64,000 nucleotides of DNA, taken from assembly GCF_900475315.1 (NCBI RefSeq), contig NZ_LS483369.1:1488001-1552000 (forward strand). The letters are read 5' to 3'. The position numbers and the translations under genes are program-made. The notes below the pieces were generated by a model. That model had not been told where the DNA came from and made no database searches. It saw nothing but the letters and a program-made list of their open reading frames with translations. Of this stretch, positions 8,393-20,734 are shown piece after piece (positions within the stretch are counted from its first letter, which is position 1; the number at the start of each line of letters is the position of its first letter). The stretch comes from Neisseria cinerea (GTDB lineage: Bacteria > Pseudomonadota > Gammaproteobacteria > Burkholderiales > Neisseriaceae).

Positions 8393-8641
8393 ATGCCCCG
8401 TATCCACCCACTCCACCTGTTCCCGCCCCATATCGCCGAACGCGACCTGTTGTATTTTGAGCAGGGTAAAGTTCGCGATGTCCAAAAAACTTCCGCCGAG
8501 CGTTATCAGGCGGAGGTGTGCGGTTCGGAAAACTATTGGGTATAGTTGAAGCTGGATAGTGATTTGTATATTAAAGACGAAGGCTGCAATTGTCCTTATG
8601 TCTAAGAGTGCAAACATACCTTAAATTACTATATTACATAG
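8393..8641 (+). pseudogene. SWIM zinc-finger protein remnant
   Basis: An ATG at 8393 opens MPRIHPLHLFPPHIAERDL, then a TAG at 8543-8545 and a TAA at 8603-8605 interrupt the same frame. Read through the stops, the segment ends in C-N-C-P (8585-8596), then C-K-H (8609-8617). This is the SWIM zinc-binding pattern CxCx(n)CxH, preceded by the usual W-V-x-L-K-L strand. SWIM domains of this form stand at the N-terminus of bacterial SNF2-like helicases. Nothing of such a helicase follows; a DUS hairpin and a 5'-nucleotidase gene come next. Two stops plus loss of everything downstream mark it as a decayed remnant. Confidence 0.65.
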
Positions 8642-8672
8642 GCAAAATATAAACCTATAAAGAATTGGAAAT

Positions 8673-8708
8673 ATAATGCCGTCTGAAAACATCTTCAGAC
8701 GGCATTAT
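8673..8708. terminator. Inverted DUS pair, hairpin
   Basis: ATAATGCCGTCTGAA and its reverse complement separated by six bases. It stands behind the SWIM remnant and is the usual neisserial terminator form, although no long T-run follows. Confidence 0.6.
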
Positions 8709-8801
8709 AAAATCTGTTCACCTTTTCAGATGAGTAATGTACACCCCTATACGATTTTTGCTACCATGCTCCATAAATCCACGGCTAAAGATATCCTTAT
8801 T

Positions 8802-9737
8802 ATGTCCTATGATTTATCGAAACGACTTGTAATCGGCTTAGCATCAAGCGCCCTATTCGACTTATCCGAATCGGATAATATATTTAGAACAGAAGGGGCA
8901 GAAACCTATAGGCAATATCAGAGAGAAAAACAAAACCACCCCTTAAAAAAAGGCGTTGCCTTTCCATTTATTAAAAAACTTCTGTCTATCAATGAAATAA
9001 ACCCAAACGACCCACCGATTGAAGTTATTCTTTTATCCAGAAACGATCCGGATACCGGTTTACGGGTCATGAATTCGATAGAAGCCTATGGGCTTGATAT
9101 TACACGAGCCTTATTCCTTCAAGGCGGAGACCCGCACAGATACATTAAAACACTATCGATTGATTTATTCTTATCTGCAAATGAAGTTGATGTGAGACAA
9201 GCTATCACGGCGGGCTATCCTGCCGGACACGTTTTAGCATCTCATTTCGAAGATGGTTGTCTCAGTGATTCGGAATTAAGGATTGCGTTGGATTTTGATG
9301 GTGTTCTTATTGATGATTCGTCAGAAAAAATCTATGCAGATCAAGGAATACGGTCTTTCCAAGAATATGAATTGAAACATAGTAACAAAACACATAATTC
9401 AGGACCATTAACGGGATTCCTAAAAAAATTATCAGAAATCCAAATACAGGAAAAAAACTTCTCCGTAACTAACAGGCAATACAAACCCAAATTACGTATT
9501 GCAATTATTACTGCTAGAAATGCCCCCTCCCACAAGCGTGTGATTAACACAATGCGTAGCTGGGGAATAACCGTAAATGAGGCCTTTTTTCTCGGCGGTA
9601 TTGAAAAAAGAAAAATTCTTGAAGTACTCAAACCCCATATTTTCTTTGATGATCAAAAAATACATCTGGATTCTGCCACAGAAATCCTGCCTTCCGTCCA
9701 TATCCCGTTCGGAATCAGAAACAAACATAATCTATAA
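8802..9737 (+). CDS. 5'-nucleotidase family protein (NT5C1-like)
   Basis: 311 aa from the ATG at 8802 (MSYDLSKRLVIGLASSALFD). Earlier in-frame ATGs at 8730 and 8766 lack a ribosome-binding site, and the frame before 8709 is the DUS hairpin. Hallmarks of the cytosolic 5'-nucleotidase I family are visible: the N-terminal LASSALFDL segment, VILLSRNDPDTGLR, the HAD-type DFDGVL near the middle, NSGPLTGFL, and FLGGIEKRKIL followed by HIFFDDQ. The expected reaction is dephosphorylation of nucleoside monophosphates. It is monocistronic between two hairpins. Base composition is AT-richer than the core genes. Physiological role here is unknown. Confidence 0.8.
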   Translation: MSYDLSKRLVIGLASSALFDLSESDNIFRTEGAETYRQYQREKQNHPLKKGVAFPFIKKLLSINEINPNDPPIEVILLSRNDPDTGLRVMNSIEAYGLDITRALFLQGGDPHRYIKTLSIDLFLSANEVDVRQAITAGYPAGHVLASHFEDGCLSDSELRIALDFDGVLIDDSSEKIYADQGIRSFQEYELKHSNKTHNSGPLTGFLKKLSEIQIQEKNFSVTNRQYKPKLRIAIITARNAPSHKRVINTMRSWGITVNEAFFLGGIEKRKILEVLKPHIFFDDQKIHLDSATEILPSVHIPFGIRNKHNL

Positions 9738-9746
9738 AAATACCGG

Positions 9747-9782
9747 CGTTGTTTACAATATCTCCCATACTTGTAAACAACA
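9747..9782. terminator. Bidirectional terminator between the nucleotidase gene and comP
   Basis: Perfect 12-bp arms CGTTGTTTACAA / TTGTAAACAACG-like (9747-9758 and 9771-9782, last base mismatched) with a 12-base loop between two convergent genes. Confidence 0.55.
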
Positions 9783-9797
9783 CCGATAATTTCAAAC

Positions 9798-10247
9798 CTA
9801 CTTAAATAATGTACAACCCTTATCATTACCCCTAAAATAATCTAATCCATCATCACAAGAACTGGTAGATCCTTTACAAACAAAAGTTACCAAATTCTCA
9901 TTCATCTTAATAATACGAGGCTCTTTATTTTTATCTATGGCAACTGCCTTCAACATAAACTTACTGTCCAACGCACCTCTCGCAACCCCATTCAACCGAA
10001 TACAAAAACCCTCAGCCTCTTGAATCGGTAACTTTGGCCACTTAGTAGATGTTTGTTTAAATGTCCCATTTTGTAGATAAAACTTTTCCATAAAATGTGC
10101 ATTCTCTAATAAAGCCGAGCGTACCGCACTTATTCTAGCCTTTTCAATATAATTACTGTAGATTGGATAAGCAATTAGAGCAAGTACAGACAATATCAAA
10201 ACTACTGATATTAATTCAACCAGCGTAAACCCCCGATTATCAGTCAT
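9798..10247 (-). CDS. comP: Minor type IV pilin ComP, DUS receptor
   Basis: 149 aa. The N-terminus MTDNRGFTLVELISVVLIL carries the prepilin peptidase site (G6/F7) and E5 of the mature pilin, followed by the hydrophobic alpha-1 helix. The body matches ComP as I remember it (ENAHFMEKFYLQNG, EAEGFCIRLNG, GLDYF). ComP is a minor pilin in the type IV pilus that binds the DUS through an electropositive face and gives Neisseria its sequence-specific transformation. The Cys residues near the C-terminus form the pilin disulfide loops. It lies 86 bp after comE on the same strand. The alpha-1/beta regions seem to differ in places from the meningococcal sequence I recall, which may reflect species or strain. 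Confidence 0.93.
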   Translation of the reverse strand: MTDNRGFTLVELISVVLILSVLALIAYPIYSNYIEKARISAVRSALLENAHFMEKFYLQNGTFKQTSTKWPKLPIQEAEGFCIRLNGVARGALDSKFMLKAVAIDKNKEPRIIKMNENLVTFVCKGSTSSCDDGLDYFRGNDKGCTLFK

Positions 10248-10333
10248 TACTTTACTTCCAATAAGAACAGATTATTCAACATATTTCTTTGAACAGACTT
10301 ACTATCCCATTCAGCAGTATGCATGTTCCCGCC

Positions 10334-10633
10334 CTATTTTTTAGCTGCGGGTAAAGCCGGTTTGGCTGGGGCCTTAGCCGCAGGCGCACCGACAGAAGCC
10401 TGGTCCTTCAGCTTCGCCAACACCGCAGGGCCGATACCCTTAACCTTCGTCAACTCGTCCACAGACTTGAACGCACCGTTTTGCGCACGGTATTCCACAA
10501 TGGCCTTTGCCTTCGCCGGACCTATTCCCGGCAGCGCCTCCAATTCCTGCTGGGAAGCGGCATTGACGTTTACCGCAGCAAAAGAGAAGGCGCAGGAGAA
10601 CAGCATACAGAACAATACAAACATTTTTTTCAT
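10334..10633 (-). CDS. comE: DNA-binding competence protein ComE (ComEA family)
   Basis: 99 aa. Signal peptide MKKMFVLFCMLFSCAFSFA, then a helix-hairpin-helix DNA-binding domain (LEALPGIGPAKAKAIV ... VKGIGPAVLAKL) and an Ala/Pro/Lys-rich tail. It binds incoming double-stranded DNA in the periplasm and drives uptake after the pilus. Neisseria carry several identical copies beside their rRNA operons; this is one of them, immediately behind the rrn terminator. The start has AAGGAAAAACT before the ATG, and a strong promoter lies at 10674-10702. Confidence 0.95.
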   Translation of the reverse strand: MKKMFVLFCMLFSCAFSFAAVNVNAASQQELEALPGIGPAKAKAIVEYRAQNGAFKSVDELTKVKGIGPAVLAKLKDQASVGAPAAKAPAKPALPAAKK

Positions 10634-10673
10634 AGTTTTTCCTTCAACGTGTGGTAAATAATAAAATTACGTC

Positions 10674-10702
10674 ATTTTAAAATGAATATCCCAAAATTTC
10701 AA
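10674..10702 (-). promoter_or_regulatory. Predicted comE promoter
   Basis: On the minus strand TTGAAA (10702-10697), 17 bp, TAAAAT (10679-10674), 41 bp before the comE start and downstream of the rrn terminator, so comE (and perhaps comP) has its own sigma-70 promoter. Confidence 0.65.
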
Positions 10703-10778
10703 GTATCCCTCCACAAACCCAACCGGACACCTCACAGATACCGTCCCGCCATCCCCGACATTTTTTCCTGGCAAAGCA

Positions 10779-10804
10779 AAAACCCCCGGATATCCGGGGG
10801 TTTT
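10779..10804 (-). terminator. rRNA operon terminator
   Basis: AACCCCCGGATATCCGGGGGTT forms a 10-bp GC-rich stem followed on the minus strand by a T-run, 10 bp after the 5S gene. Confidence 0.85.
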
Positions 10805-10812
10805 CTGAATGG

Positions 10813-10928
10813 GTGTTTGGCAGTGACCTACTTTCGCATGGAAGAACCACACTATCATCGGCGCTGAGTCGTTTCACGGTCCTGTTCGGGATGGGAAGGC
10901 GTGGGACCAACTCGCTATGGCCGCCAAA
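10813..10928 (-). rRNA. rrf: 5S ribosomal RNA
   Basis: About 116 nt. The ends GGCGGCC and GCCAAAC pair, and the conserved internal CCTTCCCATCCCGAACAGG-type segment is present. Last gene of the operon. Confidence 0.93.
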
Positions 10929-11026
10929 CTTAAACTGTTACAAATCGGTAAAGCCTTAATCAATATATTCGGTGATGACTGAATCAGTCAGTAAGCTTTT
11001 ATCTCTTGAAGTTCTTCAAATGATAG

Positions 11027-13909
<2,883 letters not shown>

Positions 13910-13916
<7 letters not shown>

Positions 13917-13935
13917 CTATCATTTCAAGAACTTC
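13910..13935 (-). other. 23S processing stem (pairs with 11008-11033)
   Basis: The 26 bases here and 11008-11033 are inverted copies with one mismatch (C against G at one position). They bring the two ends of 23S together for RNase III cleavage. Confidence 0.8.
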
Positions 13936-14261
13936 TTTGACTTCGTTTACCTACCCGTTGACTAGGGAAGCAAACTTGAAATTTCTACTTTGATAAAGCT
14001 TACTGCTTTGTTGTGTCTTAATCCTGCCTTTTGTGTTTCAGGATTAAGTCGATACAATCATCACCCAAATACTGTGTTTGTTTTCTTTTCTCTCGCGAGA
14101 GATTTTTACCCTTTGCAAAAGGTAAAAATCAAAACAAACTCATTGTCTTTGTTTGTTGATTTCGGCTTTCCAATTTGTTAAAGATCGATGCGTCGTTATT
14201 CTACTTCGCAAATCAAAATAAGCTGCTAAAAATAGCAAACTTGCTTTCATTTGTAAAGTTT
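13936..14261 (-). other. Internal transcribed spacer between tRNA-Ala and 23S
   Basis: No gene. It contains three clean inverted repeats: TAATCCTG/CAGGATTA (14019-14046), the perfect palindrome TCTCTCGCGAGAGA (14089-14102) and TTTTTACC/GGTAAAAA (14103-14128). It also carries a boxA-like GATCTTTAACA (minus strand, 14186-14176). This fits rRNA antitermination and processing. Confidence 0.75.
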
Positions 14262-14337
14262 TGGTGGAGGCAAACGGGATCGAACCGATGACCCCCTGCT
14301 TGCAAAGCAGGTGCTCTACCAACTGAGCTATGCCCCC
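14262..14337 (-). tRNA. tRNA-Ala (TGC)
   Basis: 76 nt with encoded CCA. GGGGGCA acceptor start, anticodon loop TTTGCAA and TTCGATCC T-loop are visible. Standard rrn spacer tRNA. Confidence 0.97.
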
Positions 14338-14342
14338 GTTAT

Positions 14343-14419
<77 letters not shown>

Positions 14420-14478
14420 GGATTCTCTTCTTAAGCGAACCTTGCCTTCACTCAAGCTTCTTCCGCATCTTTTCAGTT

Positions 14479-14507
14479 TACCGATAAGTGTGAATGCCTA
14501 AAGCCTC
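14479..14507 (-). other. 16S processing stem (pairs with 16150-16178)
   Basis: 29 bases that match the reverse complement of 16150-16178 with three mismatches; the two segments bracket 16S, as expected for an RNase III stem. Confidence 0.8.
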
Positions 14508-14516
14508 TTCTTTCTC

Positions 14517-16061
<1,545 letters not shown>

Positions 16062-16186
16062 ATCTCTAACTTTTTAACTTCTGGTCTGCTTCAAAGAAAC
16101 CGACAGGACAATGTTCAAAACATCATCTTGTCTGTCTTTCAAACAGTGTGAGGCTCAAGGCACTCACACTTATCGGTAATCTGTTT

Positions 16187-16197
16187 TGTTAAAGAGC
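16187..16197 (-). promoter_or_regulatory. rrn leader boxA antitermination site
   Basis: Minus strand GCTCTTTAACA, the classical boxA, about 125 bp before 16S and followed by the 16S processing stem. Recruits NusB/NusE to the rRNA transcript. Confidence 0.75.
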
Positions 16198-16308
16198 GTT
16201 TGAACTATTAAGTACGCAACAGTATCGGAATATCCAATACGGCTTAAACCAAACCGTGCTATACTTCTCCGTTTCATTACCGCCGCTTCGTCAGCAGCGA
16301 AGAACCGA

Positions 16309-16337
16309 ACTATACGCTTGAAGACGTATACGGTCAA
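16309..16337 (-). promoter_or_regulatory. rRNA operon promoter
   Basis: Minus strand TTGACC (16337-16332), exactly 17 bp, TATAGT (16314-16309), about 250 bp before 16S. The A/T-rich block just upstream (about 16350-16370) resembles an UP element. The remaining bases between 16198 and 16493 hold no gene. Confidence 0.8.
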
Positions 16338-16493
16338 TACCTCACCTTGCCTTTTTTTAATTATTTTCTCCATCTCGCTGTCTGATAAGGTTTTTTATTT
16401 CGCCACAAACCACATCTGACTCGAAATTTACCTGCCTCCATCTTAATCTGCTTCTCTCACTCTATTTAATACAGCTTAAATTACCGGTGGTGC

Positions 16494-17300
16494 TTATTTT
16501 TGCAAAATGATTTCTAATACAAATTTACTGCCTATATAAGCAATCATTAGACTGACAAACCCAATGATAGTCCATACAGCAACATTTTTACCCCGCCATG
16601 AGGTCATGCCGTGTTTAAGCAGCAGTCCTCCGTAAATCAACCACGACAATATGCCGAATACGGTTTTATGAGTAAAGGTCATGGGTTTTCCAAATACCGC
16701 TTCTGCAAAAAATGTTCCACTGACAACAGAATAAGTCAACAAGATAAAACCGGCCAGCATAGTTTGAAACATAAGCCGTTCCAAACTCAACAACGGAGGC
16801 AGAAATCCTGTGAATTTTGAAAAACTCCTACGATGTAGGCTTCGGTGCAGCAAAATGGTTAACACTGATAACAATGTAGCAATACCAAACAGTCCGTACG
16901 CAAACAACGATGCCCCTATATGCAGCATAAAAGGAAGGTCGGCAATCTTGTACCCTATAAACTTTCCGGGAAAAACGAGACCCAAAAACAGCATCATTAC
17001 GGCACATGGGTACAACAACAACTGCAATCCGCGCAACGAATAAAAGAAACTGCCGACAAAATAGATAAACAACATCATCCAAACAATCAGGCTGACGGAA
17101 TAACCGAAACCCATAATCAGTATTTTGTCTTGAATAACCGGCATCAACAGCGCCGCCCCATGCGCGGTCAATGCCGCACCCAAGACAGGCAGCTCGGTTC
17201 TCCATGGGTAGTCTTTACTGCGCCCCTGCTGTTGGCAATACCATGCAAACGCGCCCAACCCGGCATAAACTACAAGCAAGCAGATGAAAACTGTCGGCAT
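16494..17300 (-). CDS. CcsA/YpjD-family cytochrome c assembly-like inner membrane protein
   Basis: 268 aa with about eight hydrophobic segments. The MLHIGASLFAYGLFG segment and the His in FTHKTVFGILSW match the CcsA/CcmC/HemX-like cytochrome c assembly domain. E. coli YpjD has the same size and also lies divergently from ffh, so orthology with YpjD is likely. The role of YpjD is not well defined; haem handling is inferred from the domain only. It faces away from ffh across a 217-bp region with the ffh promoter. Confidence 0.8.
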   Translation of the reverse strand: MPTVFICLLVVYAGLGAFAWYCQQQGRSKDYPWRTELPVLGAALTAHGAALLMPVIQDKILIMGFGYSVSLIVWMMLFIYFVGSFFYSLRGLQLLLYPCAVMMLFLGLVFPGKFIGYKIADLPFMLHIGASLFAYGLFGIATLLSVLTILLHRSLHRRSFSKFTGFLPPLLSLERLMFQTMLAGFILLTYSVVSGTFFAEAVFGKPMTFTHKTVFGILSWLIYGGLLLKHGMTSWRGKNVAVWTIIGFVSLMIAYIGSKFVLEIILQK

Positions 17301-17424
17301 AATGAACTTTCTTTAACATATGTTATTGGCCATATGCGGCTGTTCCTGAAATATTGGAACTTTTAGCGTCGAGATTGTAGAATCCGATTTTTGGCAATAT
17401 CTGCCAAATTCACCCAAATACCGT

Positions 17425-17453
17425 TTGACACGATAACCGTATCAAAATAATCT
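17425..17453 (+). promoter_or_regulatory. Predicted ffh promoter
   Basis: TTGACA (17425-17430), 17 bp, TAATCT (17448-17453), 65 bp before the ffh start. Confidence 0.6.
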
Positions 17454-17517
17454 CGATTTCATTTTAACAAAGAATGCCCCGCATTGGGCAAGCTATTATC
17501 CACACCAAGGACAAACA

Positions 17518-18888
17518 ATGTTAGACAATTTAACCAGCCGCTTCAGCAATGTCCTCAAAAACATCCGCGGACAAGCCAAACTGACCGAAGACAATATTAA
17601 AGAAGCCTTGCGCGAGGTTCGTCTTGCCCTGCTGGAAGCCGACGTTGCATTGCCCGTCGTTAAAGAATTCGTCAACACAGTCAAAGAACAAGCCCTTGGC
17701 CAAGAAGTCGTCGGCAGCCTGACGCCTGACCAAGCCTTTATCGGCGTGGTCAACCAAGCTTTAGTCGAACTGATGGGCAAGGAAAACAAAACGCTGGATT
17801 TATCGGTTTCACCGCCCGCCATCGTTTTGATGGCCGGTTTGCAAGGTGCCGGTAAGACAACAACCGTCGGCAAACTCGCCCGCCTGCTGAAAAACGATCA
17901 GAAGAAAAAAGTTTTGGTGGTATCCGCCGACGTTTACCGCCCTGCCGCAATTGAACAGCTGCGTCTGTTGGCAGAACAGGTCGGCGTGGACTTTTTCCCG
18001 TCCGATACCAACCAAAAACCGGTTGAGATTGCAACTGCCGCCGTCGATTACGCCAAAAAACATTTTTACGATGTCTTGATGGTCGATACCGCCGGCCGCC
18101 TGGCAATCGATGAAGAGATGATGAACGAAATCAAAGCGCTGCATACGGCGGTCAACCCGGTTGAAACTTTGTTCGTCATCGATGCCATGCTGGGTCAGGA
18201 TGCGGTGAACACTGCTCAGGCATTTAATGAAGCCCTGCCGCTGACCGGTGTCGTATTGACCAAGATGGATGGCGACTCGCGCGGCGGTGCGGCATTGTCC
18301 GTACGCCATGTAACCGGCAAACCGATTAAATTTATCGGTGTCGGCGAAAAAATCAACGGCCTCGAACCTTTCCACCCCGACCGTCTTGCCAGCCGTATCC
18401 TCGGCATGGGCGACGTATTGACCCTGATTGAAGACGTTCAAAAAGGTATTGATGAAGAAGCCGCCGCCAAAATGGCGAAAAAGCTGCAAAAAGGCAAAGG
18501 CTTCGACCTCAACGACTTTAAAGAACAAATCCAGCAGATGCGCAACATGGGCGGCTTGGAAAACCTGATGTCGAAAATGCCGGGCGAACTGGGTCAAATA
18601 TCGAAACAAATCCCCGAAGGTACGGCTGAAAAAGCGATGGGCAAAGTAGAAGCCATCATCAACTCGATGACCCCTAAAGAACGCGCCAACCCTGCCCTGC
18701 TCAAAGCCAGCCGCAAACGACGTATTGCAATGGGTGCGGGTACGACCGTGCAGGAAGTGAACAAATTGCTCAAACAGTTTGAACAAATGCAACAAATGAT
18801 GAAGATGTTCAGCGGCAACGGTTTGGGCAAACTGATGCGCTTGGCCAAAGGCATGAAGGGAATGAAGGGAATGTTTCCCGGTCTTTAA
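17518..18888 (+). CDS. ffh: Signal recognition particle protein Ffh
   Basis: 456 aa, normal length. The N domain is followed by the GTPase (G1 GLQGAGKTTTVGKLA about residue 105, G3 DTAGR, G4 TKMDGDSRGG). The Met-rich M domain at the C-terminus (QQMMKMFSG, MKGMKGMF) binds 4.5S RNA and signal sequences. It targets nascent inner membrane proteins to FtsY. AAGGA precedes the ATG, and a DUS-type hairpin follows. Single-gene unit. Confidence 0.98.
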   Translation: MLDNLTSRFSNVLKNIRGQAKLTEDNIKEALREVRLALLEADVALPVVKEFVNTVKEQALGQEVVGSLTPDQAFIGVVNQALVELMGKENKTLDLSVSPPAIVLMAGLQGAGKTTTVGKLARLLKNDQKKKVLVVSADVYRPAAIEQLRLLAEQVGVDFFPSDTNQKPVEIATAAVDYAKKHFYDVLMVDTAGRLAIDEEMMNEIKALHTAVNPVETLFVIDAMLGQDAVNTAQAFNEALPLTGVVLTKMDGDSRGGAALSVRHVTGKPIKFIGVGEKINGLEPFHPDRLASRILGMGDVLTLIEDVQKGIDEEAAAKMAKKLQKGKGFDLNDFKEQIQQMRNMGGLENLMSKMPGELGQISKQIPEGTAEKAMGKVEAIINSMTPKERANPALLKASRKRRIAMGAGTTVQEVNKLLKQFEQMQQMMKMFSGNGLGKLMRLAKGMKGMKGMFPGL

Positions 18889-18899
18889 TGTTTGAAAAC

Positions 18900-18934
18900 A
18901 AAAGCCGTCTAAAACGATTTTCAGACGGCTTTTT
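18900..18934 (+). terminator. ffh terminator (imperfect inverted DUS)
   Basis: AAAAGCCGTCT ... AGACGGCTTTT. The left copy has TCTAAAA instead of TCTGAAA, so only the right arm is a full DUS. A T-run follows. Confidence 0.8.
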
Positions 18935-19143
18935 GTCTGTTACCATGTCTGCACATCATTTCAAAACAGATTGATGCACCATTCCTCAAATTTTCGAATA
19001 GCTGAAACATGCCTGCTCGTGCGATAATTTCACATCTGCAAAATCAAACAGTTATTCAGAAAAGCGTACCGATCCGGCCAGGGCAGTATAGTAAGTGCGT
19101 ACCTTATGCCGGACCCGCATGTTGAAACATATAAGGAAACATT

Positions 19144-19599
19144 ATGAACCGTCGTCAATTTTTGGGCAGTGCCGCTGCCGTCTCCCTGGCTTCCGCCGCC
19201 TCTTTCGCGCGTGCGCACAGCCATGCCGACCACCATCATCATCACGATATGCAACCTGCCGCCGCATCCGCCTACACTGCCGTCCGCCAGACTGCAGCAC
19301 ACTGCATAGATGCTGGACAGGTTTGCCTGACACACTGCCTGTCCCTGCTTACCCAGGGCGATACGTCTATGGCCGATTGCGCGGTTACCGTGCGCCAAAT
19401 GCTTGCCCTATGCGGTGCGTTGCACGACCTTGCTGCACAAAATGCCCCTCTGACACGCGACGCGGCAAAAGTGTGCCTCGACGCATGCAAACAATGTTCC
19501 AAAGCCTGTAAAGAACATGCTGCCCACCATGCGGAATGCAAAGCATGTTACGAGTCCTGCCTTGACTGTATCAAAGAATGCGAAAAACTCGTTGCCTGA
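19144..19599 (+). CDS. Tat-exported Cys-rich four-helix-bundle protein, copper-storage (Csp1) type
   Basis: 151 aa. The N-terminus is a twin-arginine signal (NRRQFLGSAAAVSLASAASF), cleaved near ARA. A His cluster (HADHHHHHD) follows, then a Cys-rich helical body with 14 Cys, many spaced C-x3-C (KVCLDACKQCSKAC, CKACYESCLDC). This is the pattern of Csp1 proteins, which bind many Cu(I) ions inside a four-helix bundle. It should act in the periplasm as a copper store or detoxifier. GGAAAC lies before the ATG. TATAGT at about 19088 could be the -10; no good -35 is visible at 17 bp, so activator dependence is possible. Confidence 0.82.
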   Translation: MNRRQFLGSAAAVSLASAASFARAHSHADHHHHHDMQPAAASAYTAVRQTAAHCIDAGQVCLTHCLSLLTQGDTSMADCAVTVRQMLALCGALHDLAAQNAPLTRDAAKVCLDACKQCSKACKEHAAHHAECKACYESCLDCIKECEKLVA

Positions 19600-19606
19600 T
19601 ACTGAA

Positions 19607-19643
19607 AAATGCCGTCTGAATCCTTTTCAGACGGCATTTTTTT
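19607..19643. terminator. Bidirectional DUS terminator
   Basis: AAATGCCGTCTGAA and its inverse with a five-base loop and T-run, between two convergent genes (Csp-type gene and nitroreductase). Confidence 0.85.
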
Positions 19644-19653
19644 GACTGCTAAA

Positions 19654-20259
19654 TTATGTGCCGAACACTTTCAAACGTTCTGCAACAGGTTCAAAGGCCT
19701 TTTCACCTGCCGCCCCTTCAATACCGCCGATAACCATTTGTGCGCGCAACAACCAATTTTCGGGGATATTCCACGCTTTGGCAATCGCCGCATCGGGCAA
19801 GGGGTTGTAATGTTGCAGGTTTGCACCTACGCCGACCGCGGCAAGTGTTGTCCAGACGGCATACTGTACCATAGCGTTCGCCTGGTCCGCCCAAACGGGA
19901 AAGTTGGCGGCATAAGCAGGGAACTGCTCCTGCAAACCTTTGACAACATTTTGATCTTCATAAAACAAAATAGTTGCCGCACCCGCCTTAAACAGGTTCA
20001 ATTTTTGCGCGGTCGGTTCAAAACTGTCGGCAGGCACGACGGCACGCAGCGCGTCTTCGACAAATTGCCACACCTTATCATGCTCTTCGCCAAACAGCAC
20101 GACCACACGGGCAGATTGGGAATTGAACGAAGAAGGTGTGTGCAAAACAGCATGTTCGACGATTTGGACAACTTCATCTTTGCCGACGGGCAGATTTTTA
20201 TTTAACGAATAAATGGAACGGCGGCTTTCCGCAGCCTGTTGCAGAGATTGACGAGTCAT
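19654..20259 (-). CDS. Nitroreductase-family FMN oxidoreductase (Frm2/Hbn1-like)
   Basis: 201 aa. The N-terminal RRSIY (R13-R14-S), HTPSSFNSQSARVVV and the C-terminal MVIGG segment are nitroreductase signatures. The short helical form with VVLFGEEHDKVW and PNAMVQ-like AMVQYAVWTTLAAVG resembles the Frm2/Hbn1 subgroup. Predicted cytosolic NAD(P)H-dependent FMN enzyme; substrate unknown. It follows doxX by 48 bp on the same strand, so the two probably share a transcript, opposite to a LysR regulator. Confidence 0.85.
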   Translation of the reverse strand: MTRQSLQQAAESRRSIYSLNKNLPVGKDEVVQIVEHAVLHTPSSFNSQSARVVVLFGEEHDKVWQFVEDALRAVVPADSFEPTAQKLNLFKAGAATILFYEDQNVVKGLQEQFPAYAANFPVWADQANAMVQYAVWTTLAAVGVGANLQHYNPLPDAAIAKAWNIPENWLLRAQMVIGGIEGAAGEKAFEPVAERLKVFGT

Positions 20260-20307
20260 TTCTTTTCCTCAAAAACATTCAACAAAATACACTTTAGGCA
20301 GTCCGGT

Positions 20308-20706
20308 TCAGGCTTTACGCTTGAAAAACAGCCTGTCCAGCGACCATGCTCCACCGCCCGCTGCCGCAATATAGAAGAATACGAAGCAGAACAGCACTGC
20401 AGACTCGCCGCCGTTGGCAATCGGGAACAAAGCATTTCCGGAAGCGTGCGCCATAAAATAGGCAACCGCCATCTGGCCGGACAAAACAAACGCGGCAGGG
20501 CGCGTAAACAAGCCCAACACCAGCAAAATGCCGCCGACAATTTCTAAAATACCGGCAACCAGCATCAACCCTTCGGGTGAACCGCTGCCCATTTCAATGG
20601 GAAAGGCGAAGAATTTTGACGTACCGTGCAACAAAAACAGGTAGGCGGTTACGATACGCAAAACAGAAAGCAAAACAGGTTGGATACGGTTGCAGCAATT
20701 GGACAT
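20308..20706 (-). CDS. DoxX-family inner membrane protein
   Basis: 132 aa with four transmembrane segments. LLHGTSKFF near residue 27 and GGILLVLGLFTRPAA are typical of DoxX. AAGGAGC stands just before the ATG. Some DoxX proteins work with redox enzymes and thiol or quinone stress. Pairing with a nitroreductase and a divergent LysR gene is consistent with that, but function here is inference. Confidence 0.88.
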   Translation of the reverse strand: MSNCCNRIQPVLLSVLRIVTAYLFLLHGTSKFFAFPIEMGSGSPEGLMLVAGILEIVGGILLVLGLFTRPAAFVLSGQMAVAYFMAHASGNALFPIANGGESAVLFCFVFFYIAAAGGGAWSLDRLFFKRKA

Positions 20707-20734
20707 AAAAGCTCCTTAAATATTCGTCATCTTT

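Noticed and set aside
8223-8411. 62-codon minus-strand frame before the SWIM remnant
   Set aside because: No start signal, no family, and it overlaps the remnant on the other strand.
17809-18795. 328-codon frame antisense to ffh
   Set aside because: Same explanation; no recognisable domain and no ribosome-binding site.
19609-20205. 198-codon plus-strand frame opposite the nitroreductase
   Set aside because: It starts in a DUS terminator and is the shadow of a recognised gene.
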